A DNA stretch of 64,000 bases, taken from Diplonema papillatum (lineage: Eukaryota; Euglenozoa; Diplonemea; Diplonemida; Diplonemidae). The notes under the pieces are model-generated. The model made no database searches. It saw only the letters and a list, made by a program, of their open reading frames with translations, and was not told where the DNA came from. The translations under genes were made by a program, and so were the position numbers. This document shows, one piece after another, positions 22,185 to 31,920 of the stretch (positions are counted from its first letter, which is position 1; each line of letters opens with the position of its first letter). The stretch spans positions 34,538 to 98,537 of the forward strand of contig JAPJBO010000857.1 in NCBI GenBank assembly GCA_030068145.1, given 5' to 3'.

Positions 22185-23035
22185 GTCAGGTGTCGTGGGT
22201 GGGCAGCGGTAGTGGGTGGTCAGGTGTGCAGTGGGGTGGTGCAGTGGGCAGTGGTGGTGGTGGGTATGTAGTGGGCAGTGAGTGGGTGGATGATGCTACA
22301 GTATGGTTACTGCACCTTTGGATCATCGTTCTAGCAATGTACACCCTCAATTTTGGAACCTGCTGCACTGGCCCATTAGCTTGGCAAAAATTTCCGCGCC
22401 TGCGGCGCTGGCATTTTTGGCTTGTGTATTGTTTCATGCCCTGTTGCCAAGAAGACCGCAGTAGTCCGCCCTGCTCTCTGCTGTGGTGGGCAGTAGTGAC
22501 AACCACAAAGAGGAGCTGAAAGTGCACTTGACTCAACTTTGCCGCAGTCCCTGTGGACTACAACGCGGCTCTAGCGATTCTTGCTGTTTGGATACCTGCA
22601 GCGCTGACCCATTAGCTTGAAAAAATTCTCGCGCCTGCGGCGCTGGTATTAGCTCATGTAGTGTTACATGTCGTGTTGCCAAGAAGACCACAGCTGTCTG
22701 CCCTGCTGTCGCAGATAACCACCAGGCGACACTTGCCTTCTTCGCATGGCTTTTTTGCTTCCCGAAGGACAGTCTCTGTGGTGGACAGTAGTGACAACTA
22801 CAAAGTTGCCACAGTCTGTGGACTACAAAGCGGCAAGCGATTATTGCTGTGTGGCGCTACCTTCGATGAGCAAAACCCACTTGCATGTGCCGCATTTCGT
22901 CCGAACACCCCACGCCCTCAACACAGTGTCGGTCTGAGCTCCACACGCACCAAATGCCACGAGGACCCCTGAAAAGTGCTCTGTACAACATTTGGTAGGA
23001 TTTTACGTGGGGCTCAGAGCTCAAGCTACTTCCCT
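22185..23035. repeat. Direct segmental duplication, copy 1 (copy 2 at 24885-25563)
   Basis: It starts with a G-rich GTGGG(C/T)-type tract, continues through CACCTTTGGATCATCGTTCT and CCGCGCCTGCGGCGCTGG, and ends in CTCAGAGCTCAAGCTACTTC. The second copy follows the same order. Within each copy a smaller block (GCGCCTGCGGCGCTGG to GTTGCCAAGAAGA) is repeated. The G-rich strand could form G-quadruplexes. No protein domain was found. Confidence 0.8.
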
Positions 23036-23076
23036 GACCCCGAGCGCGAAAAAAAAAATAAAAAAAATACTACTAT

Positions 23077-24698
23077 GGTGTGATCCACCCTGGAGTTTTT
23101 CCGGGTTTGTGCCGGGTTTGTGCCGGGTTTGTACCGGGGGGGGGGTCCGGGTTTTTTATTTTTGTCTCCCCAGCACCCGCTAGCACCCTTGGTCGTGGAG
23201 ATTTCTGGCTTCGCGGTGGATTTTGCCACATTTCATGATCGTCTGGTGCTCGTGGGGGTTTGTCCCGCTCTTTGCGGTCCCTCGCCCTTCTGTCATGTTC
23301 AGCCTACGGGCTTCGGTATCGTGTATTTTCTCGGTTTGAGGCCCCTTCCGTAGCTTGGAAAACGGAAAGAGAAGCAAGCATCTCCATCGAATCAGAACGA
23401 GGGACAGAAGTTCCCACGCTCAACCCGCTCGGCTGTGCCATAACAGAAGTCGGCAACAAGCGGTTCGGACGGGCGGGTTCCCCGCCCATCAAGTACAACC
23501 GGTTTTCCCTCGCCTAGAAGGTGCTGTCGGATGGCTTAAGATGTGGCCTGAGCAGACTGCTACCTTTGGTTCCGCATCCTTTCAAACTGTGGCTGACCAA
23601 GCCGCTGTTTGAGCTCTGCAAGGGTTTCGATGCACTCCTAAATGCGGGTACCAACAACCCCGGCAGCTGGGAGGAATGGCTACCGAGCATGGGTGCGTGG
23701 CGTTCGTGGACGCGCAACTGCGTGCAAACAAGCGTCACGCAATTAGCAGAGACAGGTCACCACTCGTTCTGCAGTGGAGTTAGCATTAGCTCAATGTGTC
23801 GGGAGCAGTAGTTGTCGACTGAAAAGTACCGCGGATGCAGAACATCGATGCAGACGATGAATGCCGCAAATGCAGGCATTCGAGGCCGTTCTGCGAGCAG
23901 GCAAGATGGCAAGCGAGACCTCAGGCAGGTCGCTCGAAAACGGCGACCCGAAATGGAAGATGCACCCCCAGGAACAATACCCAGCGGACTGGAAGCGCAG
24001 GCAGGCCCGGATGGGGGAAGCATGAGGTGAAGCAGAAGAGACAGAGGAGCGGAGAAACGGGGCCGCACCAGTGGCAGACCCGGACGTTGGGGTTAAACAA
24101 TTGAAGAAGAAGTGTAAAGACGAGGAAACACCGACTCGGACATACCGGCCGAGAACAGCCAATCATGGAACCCAGGGCACAAGGGAGGCTACGGCGCGGT
24201 GGTGAAGTAACGAAGCTCGCTCGCTAGCATCCGGCAAGAGCCAGCATGACATTTGGAAATGATGCTTCATTTGAAACAGCGAGGGCAGAGGGTTAATCTG
24301 CTTGTACTAGGCTCCTCGGTTCCAGTATCGGGGGAGTTTGAGGCAATTGCTGGCTGGTGGTCGGTTGTAGTCCGGTTGCGTCAAGCACAACCGGGCTTGC
24401 CCTCTGGAGGCTTTGGAAAATAGTGGTTCTTGTCTGTCAGAGATGTGCATTCAGCGCTGCAATGGCAAAACATTCCGGGTACCTTCTGCGGTGGACCTAC
24501 ACTTTCGGTGCCGCCTTACATATTTATGGGTGTTGGTTTTTACTTGACAGGACCCTGGTGCAGTCGGTTTAGCTTGATTGCAGCGACTACCTGCCATAAC
24601 CTGAAGGGGTGGTGCAAAATAAAATCGGACCCCCCTTGAGTTTTTCCGGGTTTGTGCCGGGTTTGTGCCGGGTTTGCACCGGACATATGGATCACACC
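23077..24698. mobile_element. Candidate TIR element with GGTGTGATCCA ends
   Basis: The left end is GGTGTGATCCACCC and the right end, read inward, is GGTGTGATCCATATG. Just inside each end lies the same direct block, GAGTTTTTCCGGGTTTGTG, with an 11-bp tandem CCGGGTTTGTG. The ends resemble those of the 25599-31033 candidate (GGTGTGATCGGT), suggesting a shorter relative. The interior has only small ORFs without domains. I could not fix a target duplication, so the boundary call is moderate. Confidence 0.5.
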
Positions 24699-24884
24699 AA
24701 CTACCGCTCCGGAAGCAACCGGATACCGGCAGCCCCGCTGTACCAACATGGCAAGTACAGTGTCCCGCGCAAATGAAATAATTTTGGGCCGGGGTTGGGG
24801 TAGGGCCGGGTTACTACCAACCGGGATCAGCGGCAAGGGGTGAGCCAAGGCAGGAGGGCCAAGGGGCGAAGCCATGGGGGCGGC

Positions 24885-25563
24885 CATGTGGTGGGAGGTC
24901 GTGGAGGTTGTGCAGTGGGTGGGCGGTGCGGTGGGCAGTGGTGGTGGTGGGTATGTACACGGTTCCTGCACCTTTGGATCATCGTTCTAGCAACGTACAC
25001 CCTCAATTTTGGAACCTGCAGCCCTGGCCCACTGGCTTTGCAAAGATTTCCGCGCCTGCGGCGCTGGCATTTTTGGCTTGTGTATTGTTTCACGTCTTGT
25101 TGCCAAGAAGACCGCAGTTGTCCGCCCTGCTCTCTGTGGTGGGCAGTAGTGACAACCACAAAGAGGAGCACCCTGTCGGGTACATAAGTGTGCACTTGAC
25201 TCGCATCAACTTTGCCGCAGTCCCTGTGGACTACAAAGCGGCTATAGCAATTATTGCTGCTTGGATACCTGCAGCGCTGACCCGTTGGCTTGAAAAATTT
25301 CCGCGCCTGCGGCGCTGGTATTGGCTTGTGTAATGTTACGTGTTGTGTTGCCAAGAAGATCGCAGCTGTCCGCCTTTGTGTGGCACTACCTTCCATGAGC
25401 AACACCCTCCTGCACGTGCCGCATTTCGTCCGAACACCTCACGCCCCCAACACAGAGTCGGTCTGAGCTCCACACGCACCAAGTGCCACGAGGACCCTGA
25501 AAAGTGCTCTGTACAACACTTGGTAGGATTTTACGTGGGGCTCAGAGCTCAAGCTACTTCCCT
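24885..25563. repeat. Direct segmental duplication, copy 2
   Basis: Same order of blocks as 22185-23035, ending in the same CTCAGAGCTCAAGCTACTTC. The pair brackets the 23077-24698 element, which might have recombined or been captured between the copies. Confidence 0.8.
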
Positions 25564-25802
25564 GGCGGACATGGGCCAAGGAAAAAAAAAGCCTATCTGG
25601 TGTGATCGGTATAACCATGGGGTACTACGGGGGAACTACGGGGAACTGGCCTTGGGGTGTCCTTTTTTTTTTTGGTGGTTCTTGAGGGGCATAGGTCTCA
25701 TGTTTCCCTCAGACTGCGGGGGCTTTGGAGTTAGTTAAAGGGTTCGGGGCTTTTTGGGGGTGTTGGTGGACAGGGGCGCCAGGGGTCTTCAAACCGGCGC
25801 GT

Positions 25803-26160
25803 TTAAATTTAGGGAAAACGACAAAGTGGATTCTATATAACTGGATTACGACAAAGTGGATTATAATCCACTTTGTCGCCAATCCACTTTGTCGCCTAAT
25901 CCACTTTGTCGCCCCGTATGACGGACCTAAGCTCACTTTTGATGGTTTCAATGAACTCAAACAGCTCAAAATAGTCACTTTCCCTGTGGGAACTTTTTGT
26001 GAAAGGGTCCCCCTATATAATTCATGCCGGTTGTCAGAAGCGACAAAGTGGATTATCAAAAGCGACAAAGTGGATTATTACTGGATTATAATCCACTAAT
26101 AATCCACTTTGTCGTAATCCAGTTATATAGAATCCGTTTTGTCGTTGACCCTAAATTTAA
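25803..26160. mobile_element. MITE with about 65-bp terminal inverted repeats
   Basis: The left arm TTAAATTTAGGG, then CGACAAAGTGGATTCTATAT and AACTGGATTACGACAAAG, is mirrored at 26088-26160. Additional CGACAAAGTGGATTA words alternate in both orientations inside, so the whole 358 bp can fold into nested hairpins. The ends contain one TTTAGGG unit each, like a plant-type telomere repeat, probably by chance. It is non-coding. Confidence 0.88.
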
Positions 26161-26161
26161 C

Positions 26162-26211
26162 AGAGAAGCATTGCATAATAAAGCTAGACAGCTTTATGAA
26201 ATGCTTCTCTG
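26162..26211. repeat. Perfectly folding hairpin next to the MITE
   Basis: AGAGAAGCATT and AATGCTTCTCT bracket AATAAAGCT and AGCTTTAT in a stem of about 22 bp with a four-base loop. It abuts the right end of the MITE. Its role is unknown. Confidence 0.8.
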
Positions 26212-26347
26212 TGTTCTAACATCTGCTGCTGTAGCCTAAACGAAATGTGACCCCAATACGATGCAATCGCCTTACAGGTGACTTTTGCATCCGGAATCTC
26301 AAGCGAGCTCGAACTCTAAATAAAGCGCAAATCATCTCTCTCGTAAA

Positions 26348-27259
26348 ATGATCGTTTCCATTGAACTGGCTACAAAAGAAAGTACCCAAATAAAGGCACG
26401 AAACAAAATTCAAAAGCGTAAAATGCAATTCTGTATCGGCGTTACGTTTCACTGCTTTACGAAATATCTCCAAGTCCGCACGACGGAAGAGCGTGAGGAG
26501 AACGACAACAGCGAGACCGAAGAAAGCGACACCATCGACCTGAAGGAAGAAGACATGAAGTACAACGCCGACTTTATGACTAACGGCTCGCTGCAAACGT
26601 TCCACGAGTCCACAATACGGCCGCACCTGCTGGAATGCGGAAACCAGCTTGCAGAAAAGAAAGACGCTCCTTTCCTTAGGGGGGCTACCGGTGTCGCACG
26701 TCGCTGGTTTTATAAGGAGCGCGACGACGAGACGGAAGTGCTCAACGACGCGGGACTACAAAAGGTCGTCGAAAAGAAGTTGAACCTCCATATAGTGGTC
26801 CGTTTGGAGCTGAAAAAGCACTCGGCAAAGCACGTCCGAAAGCACCTGCTAACACACGACGCGGAAGTGCACGACAACTCATACACATCGCGGGCGGACA
26901 GTAGCTCGATGATTACGAACAAGTTGGAGGAGGCGCTGTGTGACAGGTTCGGCAAGGTGGGGCTGAAGTTCGGACCCTCTTGGGTGCTTTGTATTTGTGG
27001 CACAAAGGTCAGCAACCCGCCGGACAGGCTTTCTGACGGGACGTCGTTTGTACGACACGGTTGTCGATGCCCGAAGTTCGCCAAGAAGCTGTCAAAGAAC
27101 GCGAAAGCAGACCTAAAAGCTTTCAGAGAAAAAGAAGCTGCTAAAAAGTACGTGCGCTCGGCTAAGGCCGGCGCGTGGCGAGACTGGAGGCAGCAGCTAA
27201 AGTTCGGGAACAGTAAAGTTCGGGCGAAGCTAAGTTCGGGCAATGCTAAGTTCGAGTGA
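26348..27259 (+). CDS. Uncharacterised 303-residue protein with Cys/His cluster
   Basis: I do not recognise this protein. The frame encodes a basic N-terminus, an acidic linker (about residues 45-75), a Lys/Arg/Glu-rich middle with predicted helices, and a segment SWVLCICGTKVSNPPD followed by FVRHGCRCPKF. That arrangement (C-x-C, then H-x-C-x-C) could bind a zinc ion. The last 38 residues are encoded by the dispersed GTACGTGCGCTCGG module and the start of its 17-bp array, so the natural C-terminus was probably replaced by an insertion at about 27149, or the module was born from this gene's 3' end. It sits inside the 25599-31033 candidate element, on the same strand as the 786-residue frame. 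An upstream exon is possible. Confidence 0.5.
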   Translation: MIVSIELATKESTQIKARNKIQKRKMQFCIGVTFHCFTKYLQVRTTEEREENDNSETEESDTIDLKEEDMKYNADFMTNGSLQTFHESTIRPHLLECGNQLAEKKDAPFLRGATGVARRWFYKERDDETEVLNDAGLQKVVEKKLNLHIVVRLELKKHSAKHVRKHLLTHDAEVHDNSYTSRADSSSMITNKLEEALCDRFGKVGLKFGPSWVLCICGTKVSNPPDRLSDGTSFVRHGCRCPKFAKKLSKNAKADLKAFREKEAAKKYVRSAKAGAWRDWRQQLKFGNSKVRAKLSSGNAKFE

Positions 27260-27290
27260 TGCTAAGTTCGGGCGTTGCTAAGTTCTGGCG
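27149..27290. repeat. GTACGTGCGCTCGG head module with short 17-bp array
   Basis: GTACGTGCGCTCGGCTAAGG through GGAGGCAGCAG is nearly identical to 10596-10646 and 35884-35940. About five degenerate 17-bp units follow. This copy begins at the same base as the retroposed copy at 10596. Confidence 0.85.
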
Positions 27291-27714
27291 CTAAGCGCTC
27301 AGGACCGAGTCAGGCTGCGCTGGTACTAAAAAAAAGTTCGGGCACGAACCGAAGTTCGGCCAGGGTGGTAAAGTCCGGGTGAAGCCAAGATCGGTGCTCG
27401 TGCCCGGGACACCCCCTGACCCACCAAGTACGGGAAAAGTTGGGCGCTGGTACCCGGGGGGGACACCCCTCGGACCCACCGAGCACGGGTAAAGTTTGGC
27501 GCTCGTACCCGGGTGGGGCGCCCCCCGGACCCCTGGCACGAGGGGCCTGGGGCAGCCTTTTCCCGCCTGTCCCCCCCCCCCGCCGGCCTCGGGGCGACGG
27601 GGTGACCCAAATACCGCGAGATACTGAGAGACTTCGAAACAAACAACGCAAATTTCGGGCACATTAGACCCCGGAACGCAAGAAATCTCGAAAACAACAG
27701 TCGGCCGGAAAAGT

Positions 27715-27787
27715 GCGGTGAGCGGGGTTCGAACCCGGGCCTACTGGCCTGAAGGCCGTCACCCGCTCACTCTGCCACGCCCCTGCC
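27715..27787 (-). other. tRNA-like sequence with intact A and B boxes
   Basis: On the minus strand TGGCAGAGTGAGCGG is an A-box match and GGTTCGAACCC is a perfect B box, spaced as in a tRNA. The anticodon arm around CGGCCTTCAGGCCAG does not fold into a standard seven-base loop with five pairs, and the acceptor halves (AGGGGCG and TCACCGC) do not pair. It is best read as a pol III-competent SINE head or tRNA pseudogene. The anticodon cannot be assigned safely. Confidence 0.55.
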
Positions 27788-27903
27788 TACTGGCAGGCGG
27801 GAGAAAAGTTATATCCGCAATATTATCCAGTCCAAAAACAATACAGTTTCATAATTGTTGCAAGAAAAGCCGGGTTGGCTCGAATAGAGGCTATTCACAT
27901 TGC

Positions 27904-28083
27904 ATGTTCATAGGACCTCCAGTCTCGAATAAGAAGAAGGTGGCGGCCAGGAAGGATCTCACAAGGGGCATGTCCGAACAAGAAAAGGCCAACGCCAAAA
28001 AGATGTTTGAAATGGTTGGCTTCAAACGAAAGGCAGACGAGGAAGCAGAGGTCGAGAACCCACGCAAAGAGGCAAAAATCTAG
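27904..28083 (+). CDS. Short basic frame, possible first exon of the 28296 gene
   Basis: The translation contains SNKKKVAARKDLTRGMSEQE and ends with KRKADEEAEVENPRKEAKI: charged, lysine-rich, with a possible nuclear localisation signal. It is followed about 210 bp later by the 786-residue frame, whose start lies next to an AG acceptor-like TTTGTTGCAG. A spliced transcript joining the two is plausible, but no donor stands out. It could also be a chance frame downstream of the tRNA-like sequence. Confidence 0.3.
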   Translation: MFIGPPVSNKKKVAARKDLTRGMSEQEKANAKKMFEMVGFKRKADEEAEVENPRKEAKI

Positions 28084-28295
28084 CTTTCTGGTGATAGCCT
28101 CCATCGTAAAGGCATTTCTTTTTTTGTGTGTTCCCGACGATCAATTATAGTTTTTTGTTGTCTCAATTCTCTTTTGTTCTGGATGTCCATTGGAAGCGAC
28201 GGCCTGTCTATCCGGCGGCAACTCGGGTATTCGACTAGCTGACGAAGAGAAATTAACGTTTGTAATGTCGGTGTGTTCAAAACCAATGCAGGGGT

Positions 28296-30656
28296 TTGTT
28301 GCAGGAAAAGGAACGAGAGCGAGTCAGGAAAGCCTGGAACAACGGGGAGATGAAGATTGACGTTACTTTCGTGAAGCCGTGTGGAATGCGCCATGAAGGT
28401 TTTCTCGTCGAGAATGCTGACTGGAACGCTATCGTAGGACTTGCGAAGTCGGTTGGCTACGCGCTTGCTGGGACATATGTGCGCCTCGCTACCGGCCCCC
28501 CTTCAACAGTTTGTCTGGCCGACTGTCCTGTTGTTCTCAGAGAGGACTTGTGGAAGCTCAGTTGCGGCCATTGCGTGCTTGTACCAGTCCTCGACAAGAA
28601 TCGCGCTGTGGTGACGGACGGCGGAGGCCTGGCCGACGGAGAACTGCGAGGTATCGTAGACAGCCTGATGGCGGAAGATGTCAAGATCCGACGCATACCC
28701 CGGGTACTCCTCATTATCCAGCGAGTAAAAGTGAGTCGTTTCAGGGTTGAGCGAGCATGGCAGAGCAACCTGGTTGCGCGTGATATCTCGTTTTTGTGTG
28801 CCATCGAAGACAAGGATGTCGCCTTGCAGCACGATAGCACACCTGTTAACGAGAATTGGCATGCAATCCACTTGACAGCAACTTGGATGCAAGGAACATC
28901 ACAAAGGCACCATTTCCTGAAGGCGTGCCTTTCAACCGTGCACGATGGCAGCATGGTGGAAGACGCAGTGACAGAAATCTGTTGCTACTTCTCGTCTCTC
29001 ACGCAAGAACTTCGAGGGCTTGGCGTTCTCGGCCCTGATGCCTTTTTCGAGCAAGACCGCTTCTGCTGTATGTTTACGGACCGCGGAGCAGGTGTGGGGG
29101 GCCTCAAACAACCCCGGGTATACGAACCAGTGCACAGGTTGCATCGGACGATGAGCAGGGTTGTGACCGAGCTCAAGATTGGGAAGGAGATGACGTTCCT
29201 GTGTGCAGCAGCGAACGACGTGGCATCTTCACCTGCATTTGCTGTATGGCTGCGGGAACAGGGCGGCCCGGAGTTGAAAGGTGTGTTGTGGCAGAGGGCG
29301 ACGACAGGGAGATTCGGAACGTCCTGGGCAGCCGCGTGGTCTCTATCATGCACCGTTGGTCAGAAGACCCTATTGGGATGGTACTTGGACTTCCTCGGCA
29401 GCTTTGATGAAACGACAGAGTATTCGAAAAAAAAGAAGAATATCGTCATGTACCTGACTCCTCGTGGTACCCAGGAGCGCTTCCGTCGAATAGGTTTAGC
29501 ATTTGAGATCATTGCATATCCGGCGTTGAGGCGAATCTGGCAGTACGCTGGGGAAGAAGTACTCGACGACGACTTTACTGCCGGCTTTGCCAGCGATTTG
29601 ATGGCTACCCTGGGTCTCTATTTCACAAAAATTCGAACTGGAAAGGACATTTTCGGGAATCCGCTGTGGATGGAAAAAGCGAGACGAGGTGTGACATTTC
29701 CTACGAAGGCCCCGGAAGTAAAGTTTGTGTGCCAGCGGAACTCCGTTCAGCAGTTCATTCGGCGTATGAAAGCCCACTTAGACGCGGCTGGCTCTATTGC
29801 GAGCTATTACGGAGGTCCCGGCGTGCAGATGCCAACCATTAAACCCATAGACGAGGCAACAGATTCAGCTTTCCTGTCTTCTGTTGCCCACAGGTTTGCC
29901 TGCGGCATTGTTGCAGAGCTGACCATGTACAGCAAGGCAACAGCGGATACCCCAAGACCCGTAAAGCTAGGACCGAGTCTCATAGAGGGCACCGTTGGAT
30001 CCATGAAACGTCACCTGCAACAGCAGACAAACACGCGCATCCGCGATGAATGCATCAGGGCAAAGCTATCGAGCACCAACGCTCACCTGAGCATTCACCA
30101 GCCCTACCCAAAGACAATTCAGCAATATGCTGCGCAAAGGATAGAAACTATCCAGGCGAGGAAAGACCGATGCGGTTTGCTGAAGTTGACCCACTACAAG
30201 GCGAAGCAAGTTTCTCATGACGACAGGAAAAAGTGGCAGGCAGAACGCAATGACTTCATCAAAAGGATTCCTTGGCGATTCGATGCAGACAGTCATTGGC
30301 GAAAGGATGCGCTTGTGCAGCAAGCTGAACGGCGAGGTATCAAGTCCTGCCAAAACTGGAGCAAAGACAAGCTTGTGTCTGCATGTCAGGAAGCTGATGA
30401 GAAGTTGCTTCTTGACGAGCTAAAACAGCACGCCCTTGCCCGAAGCATGCGATTCCGGGCTAATGTTGTTGCTGGCAAGTTGCTCCATGACCTGGAACAG
30501 AAGGATGCAAAAACCGAAGAACCCGAGGCTTTGCCGCGTCCGAGGTCTCCCTCCCGGCAGCGAAAGAAGCAACCCCAAGAAGACGAGCCCCCCCTGAAAA
30601 AGGTGCGCTTCGAGACAGCTAATAGCGAGGATAGTGAAAGCAGCGAGGAGATGTAG
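28296..30656 (+). CDS. Uncharacterised 786-residue protein with SAP-like C-terminal segment
   Basis: I do not recognise the family. The frame is long, intronless and free of low complexity until the tail, so it is a real gene or recently was. Acidic positions in LQHDSTPVNENWHAIHL (about residues 180-195), CCMFTDRGAGVGG (about 258-270) and GPSLIEGTVGSMKRHL (about 563-578) could be three legs of an RNase H-fold transposase site, but this is a guess. Near residues 690-715, VQQAERRGIKSCQNWSKDKL resembles a SAP DNA-binding helix pair. The tail is Pro/Ser/Arg-rich then acidic, typical of nuclear proteins. TTTGTTGCAG at 28302-28311 could be a splice acceptor, so translation may start in an upstream exon. 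The context (TIR-like ends, MITE, pol III head) suggests a mobile-element protein. Confidence 0.65.
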   Translation: MLQEKERERVRKAWNNGEMKIDVTFVKPCGMRHEGFLVENADWNAIVGLAKSVGYALAGTYVRLATGPPSTVCLADCPVVLREDLWKLSCGHCVLVPVLDKNRAVVTDGGGLADGELRGIVDSLMAEDVKIRRIPRVLLIIQRVKVSRFRVERAWQSNLVARDISFLCAIEDKDVALQHDSTPVNENWHAIHLTATWMQGTSQRHHFLKACLSTVHDGSMVEDAVTEICCYFSSLTQELRGLGVLGPDAFFEQDRFCCMFTDRGAGVGGLKQPRVYEPVHRLHRTMSRVVTELKIGKEMTFLCAAANDVASSPAFAVWLREQGGPELKGVLWQRATTGRFGTSWAAAWSLSCTVGQKTLLGWYLDFLGSFDETTEYSKKKKNIVMYLTPRGTQERFRRIGLAFEIIAYPALRRIWQYAGEEVLDDDFTAGFASDLMATLGLYFTKIRTGKDIFGNPLWMEKARRGVTFPTKAPEVKFVCQRNSVQQFIRRMKAHLDAAGSIASYYGGPGVQMPTIKPIDEATDSAFLSSVAHRFACGIVAELTMYSKATADTPRPVKLGPSLIEGTVGSMKRHLQQQTNTRIRDECIRAKLSSTNAHLSIHQPYPKTIQQYAAQRIETIQARKDRCGLLKLTHYKAKQVSHDDRKKWQAERNDFIKRIPWRFDADSHWRKDALVQQAERRGIKSCQNWSKDKLVSACQEADEKLLLDELKQHALARSMRFRANVVAGKLLHDLEQKDAKTEEPEALPRPRSPSRQRKKQPQEDEPPLKKVRFETANSEDSESSEEM

Positions 30657-31039
30657 CGCAGAAACGTCACAGGTTTGCAGACTGGGTTATTTCATCAAGA
30701 TGTTGGAACCGTTTGACCGTCGAGATCCCACAAATTTCGCTTTCCAATTTCCGGAGGACGTGTGCCGTCTTGTTTTTTGGTCGTTTTATTTTGTTTTTAC
30801 GCAGTGTCTTCTTCTTCATCCTCTTGGCTTTCCGACCTTCGTGGGCCAAATATCATCAGAATTGTCCACATTGTGTGACAGAAAGGTGCAAAGTCGCTAG
30901 GAAGTGCTCGCCAAGATCAAGAATCACAGCCCTGAAGTACTCAGCAAAAACTGAAAAAGCAAAAAAAAAACGACACCCCCCCCCCTGGTTGAACTACGGG
31001 GGAACTACGGGGAACTGGCCCACCGACCACACCAACTAT

Positions 31040-31330
31040 CCATTTTTTTATTGGGAAAAATAAATTCCCTCTGGTGGAAATGGCTTGCGGAGCGTGACGA
31101 TAAATTTCGTTTATTTTTGGCAGGATTCCATTGTGTTTACACAGGCCGGAAAAATAAACGAGTTTATTTTTGGAATTTATTTCGTGTGGCAGCATTTATT
31201 TTGTGCCGCCAGCCATTTTCAGGTGAAAAAAATAAACGAAATTTATTTTGTATCGCGAAAAAAATAAACGTTTATTTTTGCGTGGGGGTTATACAGAGAA
31301 ATCTGTAGGGGAGACCCCTCGCAAATTTTT
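31040..31330. other. AT-rich stretch with repeated AATAAACG words
   Basis: AATAAACG and its complement CGTTTATT occur at least six times in both orientations between 31060 and 31280, giving many small hairpins. No coding domain is seen. AATAAACGGAAATT recurs in the palindrome at 31765-31920. Confidence 0.5.
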
Positions 31331-31764
31331 TTTTCTCCCTGTGGTGAGTGAAATCGCGTGTTTTGAGCTCGTTTTGAGCCGAATTCATTGGTGTCTCATC
31401 CTCGGTGCTCAAAGGCCTGTGAAGAAAACCCCTCCCGTGAACGCTCCAGCCCAGTAAGTGTCAGATGAAGTTCACCGCCAGCGAACTCACCCATGCTGAA
31501 TTCCAGGTCCAAGTGCGTAGAAAACTTGTACCAATTCAGTGTGCTTGAGTCTCGTTGCAAGAACATCTGTGGGTCTGCCTGAGCACACTGGATTCCAGCT
31601 GTCTGAGTTCATCTGCTGATCGCCTGCTGTGCATGTGCAAGCGGCCGAGCACTCGCGTTGCAAACTAACACCACATCAACTCCCCGCGACTTATCAAAAT
31701 TTCACGCCGTCCAAGCAACGATGTTTTGTTTCCACCCTCGGGAATTTAGTTTTCCCAATAAAAT

Positions 31765-31920
31765 CATTTATTCGGCAATAATTTCCGCCAATTTTGCCTC
31801 GGTGTCGGTTTTAGTCCCTCGGGAGGCCCTCGGGGGGGTTTGCAACCCCCCCTCGGGCCTCCCTCGGGACTAAAACCGACACCTCGACAAAATAAACGGA
31901 AATTATCTTGCCGAATAAAT
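31765..31920. repeat. 156-bp palindrome
   Basis: ATTTATTCGGCAATAATTTC at 31765 is mirrored at 31901-31920. The match continues through GTGTCGGTTTTAGTCCCTCG and CGAGGGACTAAAACCGACAC to a centre of GGGGGGGTTTGCAACCCCCC. Each arm is about 74 bp with a loop of a few bases. Weaker pairing extends about a dozen bases further out. It is non-coding and could be a tiny foldback element. Confidence 0.9.

Larger units (their letters stand above)
25599..31033. mobile_element. Candidate 5.4-kb element with unfamiliar coding content
   Basis: The left end is GGTGTGATCGGT and the right end, read inward, is GGTGTGGTCGGT (11 of 12 identical). About 25 bp inside the left end and about 12 bp inside the right is the same direct block ACTACGGGGGAACTACGGGG plus AACTGGCC. 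The interior holds frames at 26348, 27904 and 28296, a nested MITE and a tRNA-like sequence. The 786-residue protein is transposase-like in size and composition but matches no superfamily that I recognise. A firm target duplication was not found. Alternatively these are unrelated frames between two dispersed repeats. Confidence 0.45.

Noticed and set aside
27715-27787. Functional tRNA, possibly tRNA-Sec with a TCA-like anticodon
   Set aside because: A and B boxes are present but the acceptor halves do not pair and the anticodon arm folds poorly; called tRNA-like only.
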